Positions 7,892 through 16,178 are shown, counted from the stretch's first letter. The stretch: 64,000 nt of DNA from Nitrospira sp. SG-bin1 (GCA_002083365.1 LVWS01000007.1:102167-166166), one strand, 5' to 3'. Notes: generated from the sequence alone by a model not told the origin. Translations and numbers: made by a program.

Positions 7892-8980
7892 TCAGGCCGC
7901 TGCTCGCGAGCGGGGCTCATCCGTGTCAGCGCCATGATCGCCGAGGTACGCCTCCAGATACAGTTTGCGCACGAAGGCCTTCAGGACCACGGTCAGCGGC
8001 ATCGCGAACGTGACGCCGATCGGTCCCACCCAGATGCCGGCGAACATCTGCGAGGCCAGCGTGAGCACCGGCGGAAGCGACACCGTGCGTTGTTGGATCA
8101 GCGGCGTCAACACATAGTCCTGGACGATCTGAACAGCGACATACAAGCCAACGATTCCCATGGCGCTGGAGACGCCCTGCTGTTGAAGAGCGATCAGGAC
8201 GGCCGGAATGGCCGACAACAGCGGACCGACATACGGGATGAACCCGAAGAGGCCGGCCAAGAGTCCCAGCAACAAGGCCAAGGGAATGTCCATCACCGCA
8301 AGCGCGGCGCCGGTCGCCGTACCGACGAAGGCCATCGCCAGGAGACGGCCTACAAGCCACCGCTCAAGATCACGGCCTGCCGTGACCAGCGCGTTTCGCG
8401 CGAGACTCCGCGATTGAAAGGGCAGCAACCGCACGAGCCCGTCCAGATACAGGCGGGGGGACGCGGCGAAATAGACTCCAAGAAACACCACGATGAGGAC
8501 CGCCCCGGTTCCTTGCAAGAGATAGGCAAACAGCCGGCCTCCGATATCGATAGCCTTGGACTCTTCCGATAGAGCGGCTTGGCTTTTGGCGACCAGCCAT
8601 GCACCCCAGGGCTGCCCTTCAAGCTGCTTCCGGAAGTGGTCGATGCTGGCGGGAAGCTGATCGACGAGCTGATCGAGCTGATCCGAGATTCTTGGCGCAT
8701 ACAGTAGAGCGGCAAGCCAGATTACGGCCACGAAGAGCGATACAGCGATGGCGAGCGCTCCCCCTTCGAGTGAACTCGGCAAAAGCGCGGCAAGGCGGTC
8801 CGCCAACATTCGCAACAAGATGGCGAAGAGGACCCCGCCGAACACGAGAAACAATGCGGTCGCGGCATAGCCCAACAGCGCCAGAGGAACGAGCAGCGCC
8901 AGCGCGACTCCGATCACAATGACCGTGGGCCGAACTACGCGTTCAGCTGCCGGACCTGAAACCTTCGCCGGCTCGCGCAT
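7892..8980 (-). CDS. AI-2E family (PerM/YdiK-type) transporter
   Basis: This 362-aa polytopic membrane protein has helix pairs at about residues 18-60 and 65-95, a soluble loop (about 98-145, LDQLVDQLPASIDHFRKQL) and five or so helices after it. It carries the family segment LLGLLAGLFGFIPYVGPLLSAIP and a PIG-like C-terminal motif (WVGPIGVTFAMPL). The family includes autoinducer-2 exporters and Na+/H+ antiporter-like proteins, so the substrate cannot be named. ATG 8980 is chosen over 9010 because AGGGAAG precedes it. The C-terminus is polar. Confidence 0.85.
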   Translation of the reverse strand: MREPAKVSGPAAERVVRPTVIVIGVALALLVPLALLGYAATALFLVFGGVLFAILLRMLADRLAALLPSSLEGGALAIAVSLFVAVIWLAALLYAPRISDQLDQLVDQLPASIDHFRKQLEGQPWGAWLVAKSQAALSEESKAIDIGGRLFAYLLQGTGAVLIVVFLGVYFAASPRLYLDGLVRLLPFQSRSLARNALVTAGRDLERWLVGRLLAMAFVGTATGAALAVMDIPLALLLGLLAGLFGFIPYVGPLLSAIPAVLIALQQQGVSSAMGIVGLYVAVQIVQDYVLTPLIQQRTVSLPPVLTLASQMFAGIWVGPIGVTFAMPLTVVLKAFVRKLYLEAYLGDHGADTDEPRSRAAA

Positions 8981-9117
8981 GGTTTTTCTTCCCTGGTCTC
9001 GATACGGCATTCAGGACAGCCGGTCACCGCTCCGCGTACATCTGCCGTTCCCTATCCGCTCGACGGTCGCTTCTTCATGAAGATTTCCTGCTCTGTATAA
9101 GCCACCACCGCAGCTCG

Positions 9118-9555
9118 TCATGGGTCTTCGCCTGGAAGATTCGCACTCGGTAGAGTCCCGCCGGGCACCGTCCCACCGGGAAGCGTGACATTGGGCCAGG
9201 TCCCGCCTGGCACCGTCCCACCCGGAGGAGTGACCTCAGGCCAGGTTCCGCCGGGAACCATCCCACCGGGAGGAGTGACATTAGGCCAGGTCCCGCCGGG
9301 TACTGTGCCGCCAGGTAGAGCGCCTCCTTCAGGCGTGTTGTCCAAACCGGTCAGCTCAGGTTGCTTAGACCCAGTGGATATATTCTCCTCTGACGACACA
9401 CCGTTGACTATGCCGCCGGGGGCCGCAGTTTGTTCCTCGTCACCCCATGCCGGGGCGATCATCAACAGGGTGAACAGACTGATCCACCTACAGGCTACGA
9501 CGCACCTTTCGATCGTCCATCGATCTGTAGCTTGTTCCCTCACCACTGACACCAT
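9118..9555 (-). CDS. Secreted protein with four 15-residue GGTVPGGTWPNVTPP repeats
   Basis: This 145-aa protein has an N-terminal signal sequence (WISLFTLLMIAPAWG|DEE) followed by an acidic linker. Four tandem 15-aa repeats (GGTVPGGTWPNVTPP and variants) run almost to the C-terminus, which is GEDP. The repeats are rich in Gly, Pro, Thr and Val and resemble fibrous or adhesive extracellular proteins. The upstream membrane gene stops 15 bp before the ATG. No good Shine-Dalgarno sequence is seen, so the start is uncertain; the frame extends upstream to 9672, but that part overlaps the neighbouring gene. The function is unknown. Confidence 0.65.
   Translation of the reverse strand: MVSVVREQATDRWTIERCVVACRWISLFTLLMIAPAWGDEEQTAAPGGIVNGVSSEENISTGSKQPELTGLDNTPEGGALPGGTVPGGTWPNVTPPGGMVPGGTWPEVTPPGGTVPGGTWPNVTLPGGTVPGGTLPSANLPGEDP
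9133..9312 (-). repeat. Four 45-bp tandem coding repeats
   Basis: Four in-frame 45-bp units encode residues 82-141 of the secreted repeat protein. The first three are close copies (VP-GGTWP-x-VT(P/L)P). The fourth has diverged (GGTLPSANLP). Such arrays change copy number easily, so the length is likely to vary between strains. Confidence 0.8.
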
Positions 9556-9569
9556 TTCGTAAATATGGT

Positions 9570-10109
9570 TTAGTCGGCGTCCGAACCGGCGCTCTTGCGA
9601 GGATGGGGCAAAGATGCGCCCTGGTGTCTCTTTGGTTGCAAATATCCGGTTGCCGAAGCAATGCCGAGCCATTCCGACAGAAACAGCCCGGCCGCAAGTG
9701 CTCCATAGATCCAGGGGAAACTACGCCGCGAGAGGCTTAATTCGAACCCAGGCGTGAATCGATGCGACACCAGATGATAATCGGTGATATAGGCTATCGC
9801 CGAAGTCCCGGCACCGATAGCAGCTGTGGTGAGGAACGAATCCGGCCTTGGCATCGTTCGACGCCAAGCTTGGTAGCAGGCGGCCCAAAATACACAAGCC
9901 GCCAGATTCAGGACAAGACCCGTGCCGGTGTAACGGAACGTGCGTTCTCCTCGCCTTGCAGCATGCCGTCCCCAGACAATATGGCTGATGGCATTGATCG
10001 GCTTCCAGACCGAGCGTCCTTCGATCCGACTCCGCAGCGCCGCCGTCACTGCGACGGCGGCGCTGCTCGTGAAACCATCGAACCATAGTCGTTTCCAGGC
10101 TTCGCTCAT
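9570..10109 (-). CDS. Hypothetical membrane protein
   Basis: This 179-aa protein has hydrophobic segments at about residues 15-27, 68-83, 93-112 and 133-152, linked by Arg-rich loops. Motifs that can be seen are NAISHIVWGRHAA and ITDYHLVSHRFTPGFE, whose spaced His and Asp residues lie beside membrane segments. I do not recognise a named family. ATG 10109 is preceded by GAGGGAAT at good spacing, unlike the in-frame start at 10139. It follows the SRPBCC gene by 8 bp, which suggests one operon. Confidence 0.7.
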   Translation of the reverse strand: MSEAWKRLWFDGFTSSAAVAVTAALRSRIEGRSVWKPINAISHIVWGRHAARRGERTFRYTGTGLVLNLAACVFWAACYQAWRRTMPRPDSFLTTAAIGAGTSAIAYITDYHLVSHRFTPGFELSLSRRSFPWIYGALAAGLFLSEWLGIASATGYLQPKRHQGASLPHPRKSAGSDAD

Positions 10110-10117
10110 GTATTCCC

Positions 10118-10567
10118 TCAGGCCACCTTGCCGCGCCAAGCGCCGGTCTCCTGACCTCGTGATTCAATGAACTCCTTGAATCGCTGGAGATCGCCTTCCA
10201 CTCGTCCCGATACGACCCCCACCGCATCACCGGTCTTCTCAACGGCACCATCCGGCTCATATTCCAGACGAAGGCTGAGCTTCGATTTGTTCTCCGCAAT
10301 CCTGGTAAATGTGACCGTTCCGCCGTTCTTGGCGCCTCCCTGGCTCATCCAGGTGATCCGTTGATCGGGGATCTGCTCGGTGATGACCGCATCCCATTCT
10401 TTTTGCTTCCCCCCGATGCTGGCCTTCCAGTGCAGATGTTTGTCGTCGATCTGGTGAACTTGTTCGACGCCTTCCATGAACCGCGGAAATTCTTCGAACT
10501 GGGTCCATTGATTGTAGGCGGTCTTGACCGGCACATTGAGTTCGATGGATTTTTCTATGACGGACAT
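10118..10567 (-). CDS. SRPBCC (polyketide cyclase/dehydrase-like) protein
   Basis: This 149-aa protein has the helix-grip pattern of the START/SRPBCC superfamily: MSVIEKSIELNVPVKTAYNQW, then FEEFPRFMEGVEQV, DAVITEQIPDQRITW, and a C-terminal helix RVEGDLQRFKEFIESRG. These proteins hold hydrophobic ligands, and no catalytic residue can be assigned here. A very good AAGGAGGT fixes the start at 10567 rather than the longer frame to 10636. A longer paralog with a membrane anchor lies at 18172-18978. Confidence 0.85.
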   Translation of the reverse strand: MSVIEKSIELNVPVKTAYNQWTQFEEFPRFMEGVEQVHQIDDKHLHWKASIGGKQKEWDAVITEQIPDQRITWMSQGGAKNGGTVTFTRIAENKSKLSLRLEYEPDGAVEKTGDAVGVVSGRVEGDLQRFKEFIESRGQETGAWRGKVA

Positions 10568-10632
10568 GATTACCTCCTTGTGTGATGTGCCAACTGATTC
10601 ATTGGAACCCGATTGATGTTCGATCGCTTGTT

Positions 10633-10881
10633 TCATTGTTCATATCTCTCGACGATCTCCGGCGGCCGCACCTGCGCTTGGTCGGCATCCTGTCCCACAG
10701 TCCGTCGCGCGCGTCGTTGACGAAGGAGATCCCAGCATTGATCCAGCTCGACTTGCAGGGCCCGTAACTGCTCCAGATCTTCCTCGCTCCTCGTTTCACG
10801 AGCCAGCATCTGGTGTTCCTGGCCGACAAGGTCGTTGATTCGCTGAAGCACTGATTGATCGGTCGTCGTCTTTTCGTTCAT
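10633..10881 (-). CDS. DUF2630 family small protein
   Basis: This 82-aa, mostly helical, charged protein contains VLQRINDLVGQEHQML and LEQLRALQVELDQCWDLLRQRRA, which is the DUF2630 pattern. The function is unknown. The length matches the family. No Shine-Dalgarno sequence precedes the ATG; a GACAGACC-type repeat (10881-10926) lies directly before it. The SRPBCC gene follows 65 bp downstream. Confidence 0.8.
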   Translation of the reverse strand: MNEKTTTDQSVLQRINDLVGQEHQMLARETRSEEDLEQLRALQVELDQCWDLLRQRRARRTVGQDADQAQVRPPEIVERYEQ

Positions 10882-10926
10882 GTGTCTGTCTCGTCCGTGG
10901 TCCGTCCGGTCTGTCTGGTCAGTCAG
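10881..10926. repeat. GTCTGTCTGG-type intergenic repeat, copy D
   Basis: TGTCTGTCTCGTCCGTGG and GGTCTGTCTGGTCAGTCAG tracts abut the start codon of the DUF2630 gene on the minus strand. The 8-10-bp period and composition match the tracts at 5285-5333 and 7628-7662. Confidence 0.65.
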
Positions 10927-10962
10927 CCGCCTCCGCCACCCGAAGGCTCCGCGTGTTTCATA

Positions 10963-11481
10963 TTACGGGCTCGTCTGCAGCGAATATTTTACTTTGTGCG
11001 CCTTTTCCCGATGCGTCTGTAACGTCGGCAACATCGCAGTGATCCATTGTTGGATGTCTTGATCTTGCACCGTCTTCACCAGCCGCTGAAATTCTTCCAC
11101 GATGGTTTCATGGTCTTCTAATATGTAGTCCATGTAGGCACGGTCGAAGGCATGGCCGGATAGTTGAGAGAGTTTATTCACTTTCTCCCTCCGTTCTCGG
11201 CTGAGTCCGGGGGACAGTTGCACGCCTTGCTTCATGGCCAGTTGCTCGACTTGTTGGCTCGCCTTTTTGTGATCCTCCACCATCTGCTGCCCGAACTCTT
11301 TCACGCGTTCATTCACCGCACGTTGAGCGGCAAGTTGGCCTAATGATATTTCTATTTGTTGTCCTTCCGCCGCCTTCTCGAGAATCGAGTGGGCGTCGGT
11401 TTTCGACGCCTGCGCGAGCACAGACGAAACCAACCCCGCAGCTCCGCACATCGCCAGACATAATGAAAGGAACCTCGACAT
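10963..11481 (-). CDS. DUF4142 domain secreted protein
   Basis: This 172-aa protein has a signal peptide (SSVLA|QAS) followed by a four-helix DUF4142 domain. The repeated family signatures are LGQLAAQRAVNERVKEFGQQM and HAFDRAYMDYILEDHE, and a His-rich end reads LPTLQTHREKAH. The domain is ferritin-like in fold but lacks an obvious di-iron set. A periplasmic stress role is often proposed and not proven. AAGGGAGA precedes the ATG. It starts 44 bp after the lipase gene, probably in one transcript. A paralog lies at 16221-16778. Confidence 0.85.
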   Translation of the reverse strand: MSRFLSLCLAMCGAAGLVSSVLAQASKTDAHSILEKAAEGQQIEISLGQLAAQRAVNERVKEFGQQMVEDHKKASQQVEQLAMKQGVQLSPGLSRERREKVNKLSQLSGHAFDRAYMDYILEDHETIVEEFQRLVKTVQDQDIQQWITAMLPTLQTHREKAHKVKYSLQTSP

Positions 11482-11525
11482 ATGAATCTCCCTTAAATGT
11501 TACTTGCTCCTCCGACCTGCGTGCC

Positions 11526-12725
11526 TTATTCCTGCAGCGATTCGATCTGTGCCGAGCTCCTCGAGCGCCCCTCTTGGTCATTCGGACGGGAAAAGACGGG
11601 TTCGTCGAACGATCCGTTCATGCCGTTGGCCACCAACCGCACCGCTTGTGTTGCGTCATCGACAACGGCCCCCATCCCGAAAAACTCGTGTGTCACCCCC
11701 CGAAAGTTTTGGTACGTGACCGGCACGCCGGCCTCGATGAGTCGTTCGGCATAACGTTTCCCCTCCGATCGCAAGGGGTCGATTTCAGCGGTAATGATGG
11801 TGGCAGGCGGCATTCCACTGAGGTTACGGACGTTCACGAGATCGATCCACGGATGTTTTCCGTCCGCCGGCTCTCTCAAATACTTTTCGAAGAACCAAGC
11901 CATCATTGACTTGTCCAATGGTTTGGCCTGAGCATGTTCGCGATACGACGGCGTGTTGAAGTCGTATCCGGCGACGGGGTAAATCAGCGCTTGATGCACG
12001 GGCAATATTTCGCCGCGCGCCCTCGCCATCAGGCACACCGCCGCCGCCAGATTTCCCCCGGCGCTCTCACCCGCCACGGCGACCATTGAAGGATCTCCGC
12101 CGAAGCTCTCGGCATTGCGGAGCACCCACCGATAGGCCGCGTAGGCGTCCTCGTGAGCCGCCGGGAATTTATGCTCCGGAGCTTTACGGTACTCAACGGA
12201 TACCACGATGGCGTTCACAGTCTTCGCGAGCGCCCTTGCAGAGGCATCGTACGTATCGAGCGTTCCGATCACCCACCCCCCGCCCGGATAGTACACGATG
12301 ACGGGAAACGGACCGGTTCCTTGAGGCGTATAAATTCGAATGGGCAGTTGTCCGCCAGGACCGGGGATCATGTGATTCTTCGTCTTTCCGATCGCCAGCG
12401 GAACCGCGCTCCGGCTCTTCTCCTCCAGTAGCGCTGCCACCGCGTCGGCCGGCATCGGTTGGACCCGTGCTTCCTCGGCCGTGAGCGAAGGGATAGGCTT
12501 GGGGTCGAGATTCTGTAACTTCGTGAGTACGGCCGCCATGTCTTTATCCGCGCGAGACATCGTGTCAGCCGTCGCCCGCTTCCGTTCTTCTGCGGACGCG
12601 ACGGCGGCTTTTCGCTGTCCTCCGAACGTCTCGGTTTGCGAGGTTTGACAACCGGTTAGAGTCTGCAGGCTCAAGAGCATGGCTACCGGCAAGCGTGACT
12701 TGATAAGACTGAATTTCCAAGCCAT
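11526..12725 (-). CDS. HSL-family alpha/beta hydrolase (esterase/lipase) lipoprotein
   Basis: This 399-aa protein has an N-terminal lipoprotein signal with lipobox LTGC (Cys at 26). A helical linker (about 30-100) is followed by the hydrolase domain. The nucleophile motif GESAGG, the acid in IDPLRSEG and the His in VTHEFFGMG form a normal triad. The oxyanion motif reads YYPGGGWVIG, so the usual His of HGGG is Pro. The family hydrolyses short acyl esters. The start at 12725 gives a proper lipoprotein signal, though it lies directly against a conserved upstream element shared with the catalase gene. The DUF4142 gene follows downstream. Confidence 0.85.
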   Translation of the reverse strand: MAWKFSLIKSRLPVAMLLSLQTLTGCQTSQTETFGGQRKAAVASAEERKRATADTMSRADKDMAAVLTKLQNLDPKPIPSLTAEEARVQPMPADAVAALLEEKSRSAVPLAIGKTKNHMIPGPGGQLPIRIYTPQGTGPFPVIVYYPGGGWVIGTLDTYDASARALAKTVNAIVVSVEYRKAPEHKFPAAHEDAYAAYRWVLRNAESFGGDPSMVAVAGESAGGNLAAAVCLMARARGEILPVHQALIYPVAGYDFNTPSYREHAQAKPLDKSMMAWFFEKYLREPADGKHPWIDLVNVRNLSGMPPATIITAEIDPLRSEGKRYAERLIEAGVPVTYQNFRGVTHEFFGMGAVVDDATQAVRLVANGMNGSFDEPVFSRPNDQEGRSRSSAQIESLQE

Positions 12726-12771
12726 GACTCTTTACATGTACCGTCAACAGCGGGCACAGGCGACTAGCAAA
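12726..12771 (-). promoter_or_regulatory. Conserved element upstream of the lipase gene (copy 1)
   Basis: Read on the minus strand, this contains CTAGTCGCC, an 8-bp gap of similar sequence, then TTGACGGTACA. It aligns over about 35 bp with the element upstream of the catalase gene (15099-15149). It may be a promoter or operator. I cannot assign a sigma factor, because it fits neither a plain -35/-10 pair nor the ECF GGAAC pattern. Confidence 0.5.
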
Positions 12772-12830
12772 TGCCCCAGAAATACTCTGTACGGAGAAAA
12801 GAAATGGATGCAGGGACAAGGAGCACTCAA

Positions 12831-12863
12831 GACCACCCGCACGGCTTCGCCGTGCGGGTGGTC
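12831..12863 (-). terminator. Perfect 15-bp hairpin downstream of the catalase gene
   Basis: Arms GACCACCCGCACGGC and GCCGTGCGGGTGGTC enclose a TTC loop with no mismatch. The hairpin lies between the catalase stop (12899) and the lipase start. No T-run follows on the minus strand, so it may act as an RNA-stabilising or Rho-assisted terminator rather than a classic intrinsic one. Confidence 0.6.
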
Positions 12864-12898
12864 CTCACTGGTGTTGGAATGGTCGGCTCTAACGGCAT

Positions 12899-15031
12899 TT
12901 ATGGTTTCGGGCGATTCCAATGGCGGTGGCGACCGATCGCCTCCACAAAGGATTTGCCCGCGCCTCCGCTCTTGTCGGTCACGACTCCCGAGGCCTCCTT
13001 GATGCCGACAGCTTGAAGGAGTTCCTGACCCTCCCCGCTGGCGGCGATCGCCTTTCCATGGTTGTAAGCGTCGCGCACGAAATGCCGGGCCTCGTAATCA
13101 CCCAGCAGCGTCGTGACGCTTTCCTTGCCGCCTGGAACGTACACCGCGTCATACATGACGGAATCCACGATCGCCAAACTCTTATCGACTTTCACACCAC
13201 CTTTGAGCTCGCCGAGGCGCGGCGCAATGATTTCCATCGTGGCCCCCTCTTTTTTCAGGGCCGTCTCCAGTTGCTTGATGTCGGAAGCAGCCGCGCCGTC
13301 GCCTGCCAATACCGCGACTTTTCGACCTTTGATCGAGTCCCTCGGGCCCTCTTCCTGACTCAAACCCTTCGTCTTGCCGGCACGACTCGCCGATGGACCT
13401 TTCGGAGCCTCAAATCCGAGTTTCATTCCGACCATCGAGGCCAAGGTGCCGTCTACTTTCGACAGATGGTCGAGCATGAGTTTTTGAATCTTGACGTCCG
13501 ATACTTTTCCCAGCTCGAAAATCAGCGCTTGTCCGATATGTTCTTGCTCGGGCAGAGAGAGACTGTTGTAGAACAGCGCCGCTTGCGTGTAGTGATCGCC
13601 GAAAGTTTTGCTGCGCTCGCGGACCTTTTGACCTTGAACCGCCGCGGGATAGTGAACATACCCCCCCTTCTTCGCATCCACCTGACTCGGCACCTTATCC
13701 CCGGAGTTCGGTTCATAATTGATTCGACCCGGGCGATTGTTGAACCGCATGATGCCGTCCTGTTGGAAGTTGTTGACCGGCGACTTGGGTTGGTTGATCG
13801 GAAGTTGTGTGAAATTCGGCGTACCGAATCGATTCAGTTGGGTATCGAGATAGGAGAAGAGGCGGCCTTGCAGCAACGGGTCGTCGGTCACGTCGATGCC
13901 GGGCACAAGATGGCCCGGATGAAACGCCACTTCCTCGGTCTCGGTGAAGAAATTATCCGGGTTACGGTTCAAGGTCAGCTTGCCGACACGCTGAAGCGGA
14001 AATTGATCTTCCGGCCAGATCTTGGTGGCATCGAGGATGTCGAACGGCGCTTTGTCCGCCTCTTCCTCCGGCAAGAGCTGGAGCGCCAGCTCGTACTCCG
14101 GATACGTTTTATTCTCTATCGCCTCCCACAGATCCCGGCGATGAAAGTCCGGATCTTTGCCTGCCAGTTTTTGCGCCTCATCCCACACGAGCGAATGCAC
14201 TCCGAGCAGGGGCTTCCAATGGAACTTCACGAAGGTGGACTTGCCCTGGTCGTTGACCAATCGAAAGGTATGGACGCCGAATCCGTCCATCATGCGATAG
14301 CTCCGGGGAATTCCCCGATCCGACATGACCCACATGATCATGTGCATGGATTCCGGCGAAAGCGAGATGAAATCCCAAAAGTTGTTGTGCGCGGTGGAAG
14401 CCTGTGGAATGTCGTTATGGGGTTCCGGCTTGAATGCATGGACCAAATCGGGAAACTTGATCGCATCTTGAATGAAGAACACCGGAATGTTGTTGCCCAC
14501 CAAATCCCACACGCCCTCGTGCGTGTAGAATTTCACGGCGAACCCCCGCGCATCCCGAATGGTGTCCGCCGTACCCAGATTTCCATTGACGTTCGAAAAC
14601 CGAACGAATACCGGAGTTTTCACGGAAGGATCGCTGAACACCGCCGCCTTGCTGTAGCGAGTCAACGGCTTATAGACCTGGAAGTATCCGTGCGCGCCGG
14701 AACCGCGCGGATGGACGACTCGTTCCGGCATTCGCTCGTGGTCGAAGTGCATGATTTTTTCCCGGAACTGGGTGTCTTCCATCAACGTCGGCCCTCGCGC
14801 TCCGGCCTTGAGCGAATTCGCGTCATCCTCTATGCGCATGCCTTGATTGGTCGTCAAAACATTCCCTTCGGCGACCGCCGGCAACTGCGCGTCGGCAGGC
14901 GCCACGGGTGACTTGCTCTGCTCGCGGTCGGCGGCGCAGGACACCTGGGCGGTCAGAAGACCGCTGAAAACAAGGCCCGCCGCCAACGCGAGACTTTTGT
15001 TCTGAATCGATTTGAAAGCTTGACGTAACAT
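12899..15031 (-). CDS. katE: Large-subunit (HPII-type) catalase with N-terminal signal peptide
   Basis: This 710-aa, heme-dependent enzyme decomposes H2O2. The catalase core (about 55-530) has the distal His in ERVVHPRGSGAHG (His107), the Asn in LVGNNIPVFF and the proximal Tyr in RLFSYLDTQLNRFG. The C-terminal class I amidotransferase-like domain (about 570-700, KVAVLAGDGAA, YVPGGKES) is typical of the HPII group. The N-terminus is a Sec-type signal (LALAAGLVFSGLL, then VSCA|AD), so the enzyme is probably periplasmic, whereas E. coli KatE is cytosolic. GAAGGAGATC precedes the ATG. Confidence 0.93.
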   Translation of the reverse strand: MLRQAFKSIQNKSLALAAGLVFSGLLTAQVSCAADREQSKSPVAPADAQLPAVAEGNVLTTNQGMRIEDDANSLKAGARGPTLMEDTQFREKIMHFDHERMPERVVHPRGSGAHGYFQVYKPLTRYSKAAVFSDPSVKTPVFVRFSNVNGNLGTADTIRDARGFAVKFYTHEGVWDLVGNNIPVFFIQDAIKFPDLVHAFKPEPHNDIPQASTAHNNFWDFISLSPESMHMIMWVMSDRGIPRSYRMMDGFGVHTFRLVNDQGKSTFVKFHWKPLLGVHSLVWDEAQKLAGKDPDFHRRDLWEAIENKTYPEYELALQLLPEEEADKAPFDILDATKIWPEDQFPLQRVGKLTLNRNPDNFFTETEEVAFHPGHLVPGIDVTDDPLLQGRLFSYLDTQLNRFGTPNFTQLPINQPKSPVNNFQQDGIMRFNNRPGRINYEPNSGDKVPSQVDAKKGGYVHYPAAVQGQKVRERSKTFGDHYTQAALFYNSLSLPEQEHIGQALIFELGKVSDVKIQKLMLDHLSKVDGTLASMVGMKLGFEAPKGPSASRAGKTKGLSQEEGPRDSIKGRKVAVLAGDGAAASDIKQLETALKKEGATMEIIAPRLGELKGGVKVDKSLAIVDSVMYDAVYVPGGKESVTTLLGDYEARHFVRDAYNHGKAIAASGEGQELLQAVGIKEASGVVTDKSGGAGKSFVEAIGRHRHWNRPKP

Positions 15032-15098
15032 CGTGTGATCTCCTTCTTAACCCTTTGATCTGCCGCTCGTCCGCGCTCATCGGGCGTAAGAGTCCCGA

Positions 15099-15149
15099 GA
15101 GCTTCTATAACTTGTATCGTCAATACCGGTCGCCGGCGACTAGTAAACC
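15099..15149 (-). promoter_or_regulatory. Conserved element upstream of katE (copy 2)
   Basis: On the minus strand, TTTACTAGTCGCC is followed by TATTGACGATACAAG and an AT-rich stretch. The element ends about 68 bp before the katE ATG. It matches the block before the lipase gene at most positions, so both genes may be under the same regulator or sigma factor. Confidence 0.5.
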
Positions 15150-15243
15150 CCCGGAGAAATGGAACTTGCGCCCCTTACTTTGGCGGAATAATGCTTGTGA
15201 CCCTTTTCTATGGGGAATGAGGGGAGCCGCTGTATGGCAGCTC

Positions 15244-16113
15244 TTACAAAACTGCGGTGATGAATCCGTCGGCCGGGATCGTGAGGAGGGGACAGGTCGA
15301 CTCCTGTAACACTCGCTCGCTATGGCTTCCGCGCAGATCGTCCAATAGGCCGTTGCGACCGTCCGTGGCCATCGCGATCAGGTCCGCACCGATCTCGTTG
15401 CCGACTTGATGAATGATCTCGATCACCTCGCCGCTCCGCGTCTCTCGGTTCCAGCGCCACCCGGCAATGTCCGGACAAACCACCTGTGGCATCGCATCTT
15501 CGTCTCCGACATGCAGAAGAGTAATCGTGCCGGTTTCGCAACAGAGACCGGACACCAGTCTGGCGACGGCGTGAACGGCCGGCTGGGCGGATGGAATCGG
15601 CGCGACGGGAATCAAGATGGTTTCCAGAGAAATCGAGCCGTTATCGAGCGAGACGAAACCCTCCATACCCTTGGGAATAAAGAGCGTCATCTCTCGCGAT
15701 CTGCCGGCGACGCTGGCCGCAACGGATCTGTTGAGCCATGGAACGCCGCTCTTATGCTGATCCGTGGCCAAGACCATGAGATCCGTGCCGTGCGTCTTCA
15801 GAAAGGTCCTGATGGACTCGACCGGATCGTCGTGAACCATCCGGACCTTTTGAACGGAGAAGCCTCGAGTGACGGCGTCGGTCCGTTCGCTGTCTTGGGG
15901 AAGCCGTCTCCAACGCTCGAGCGTATCGCGGACTCCGGGGAAGTCGGCCCACGACTCGTCCCGGCTATCGGATACGTGAAGGATGGTCAACTTGGCCTTG
16001 GCGATCAGCGCGACGATCAACGCGTGGGCAAACGCACTCCGGCCTTCTTCGGTGAGATCGGTCGGGAGCAGGACGCGCTGGATCAGGGGAACAACGGACG
16101 TGTCGTATCTCAT
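15244..16113 (-). CDS. Tandem universal stress protein (UspA, two domains)
   Basis: This 289-aa protein has two Usp folds. The first (about 8-148) starts IQRVLLPTDLTEEGRSAF and ends LMVLATDQHKSGVPWLNRS. The second (about 163-285) includes LETILIPVAPIPSAQPAVHAV and DLIAMATDGRNGLL. Only the second keeps a loop that resembles the usual G-2x-G-9x-GS ATP-binding motif (DGRNGLLDDLRGSHSERVL). Cytoplasmic; stress survival is the usual family role. GAGGG precedes the ATG. It lies between katE and DUF4142. Confidence 0.88.
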   Translation of the reverse strand: MRYDTSVVPLIQRVLLPTDLTEEGRSAFAHALIVALIAKAKLTILHVSDSRDESWADFPGVRDTLERWRRLPQDSERTDAVTRGFSVQKVRMVHDDPVESIRTFLKTHGTDLMVLATDQHKSGVPWLNRSVAASVAGRSREMTLFIPKGMEGFVSLDNGSISLETILIPVAPIPSAQPAVHAVARLVSGLCCETGTITLLHVGDEDAMPQVVCPDIAGWRWNRETRSGEVIEIIHQVGNEIGADLIAMATDGRNGLLDDLRGSHSERVLQESTCPLLTIPADGFITAVL

Positions 16114-16178
16114 AAGCCCTCGAACTGATCCTCGGACACATATCGATGACGACTCGTTTTACTGTCCGAAGGACTCGG

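Noticed and set aside
9133..9312. Possible non-coding minisatellite
   Set aside because: The 45-bp units keep the reading frame and follow a signal peptide, so a coding repeat is the better reading.
12920..14911. 663-codon plus-strand frame opposite katE
   Set aside because: The minus strand encodes an unmistakable catalase with all active-site residues. The antisense frame shows no domain.
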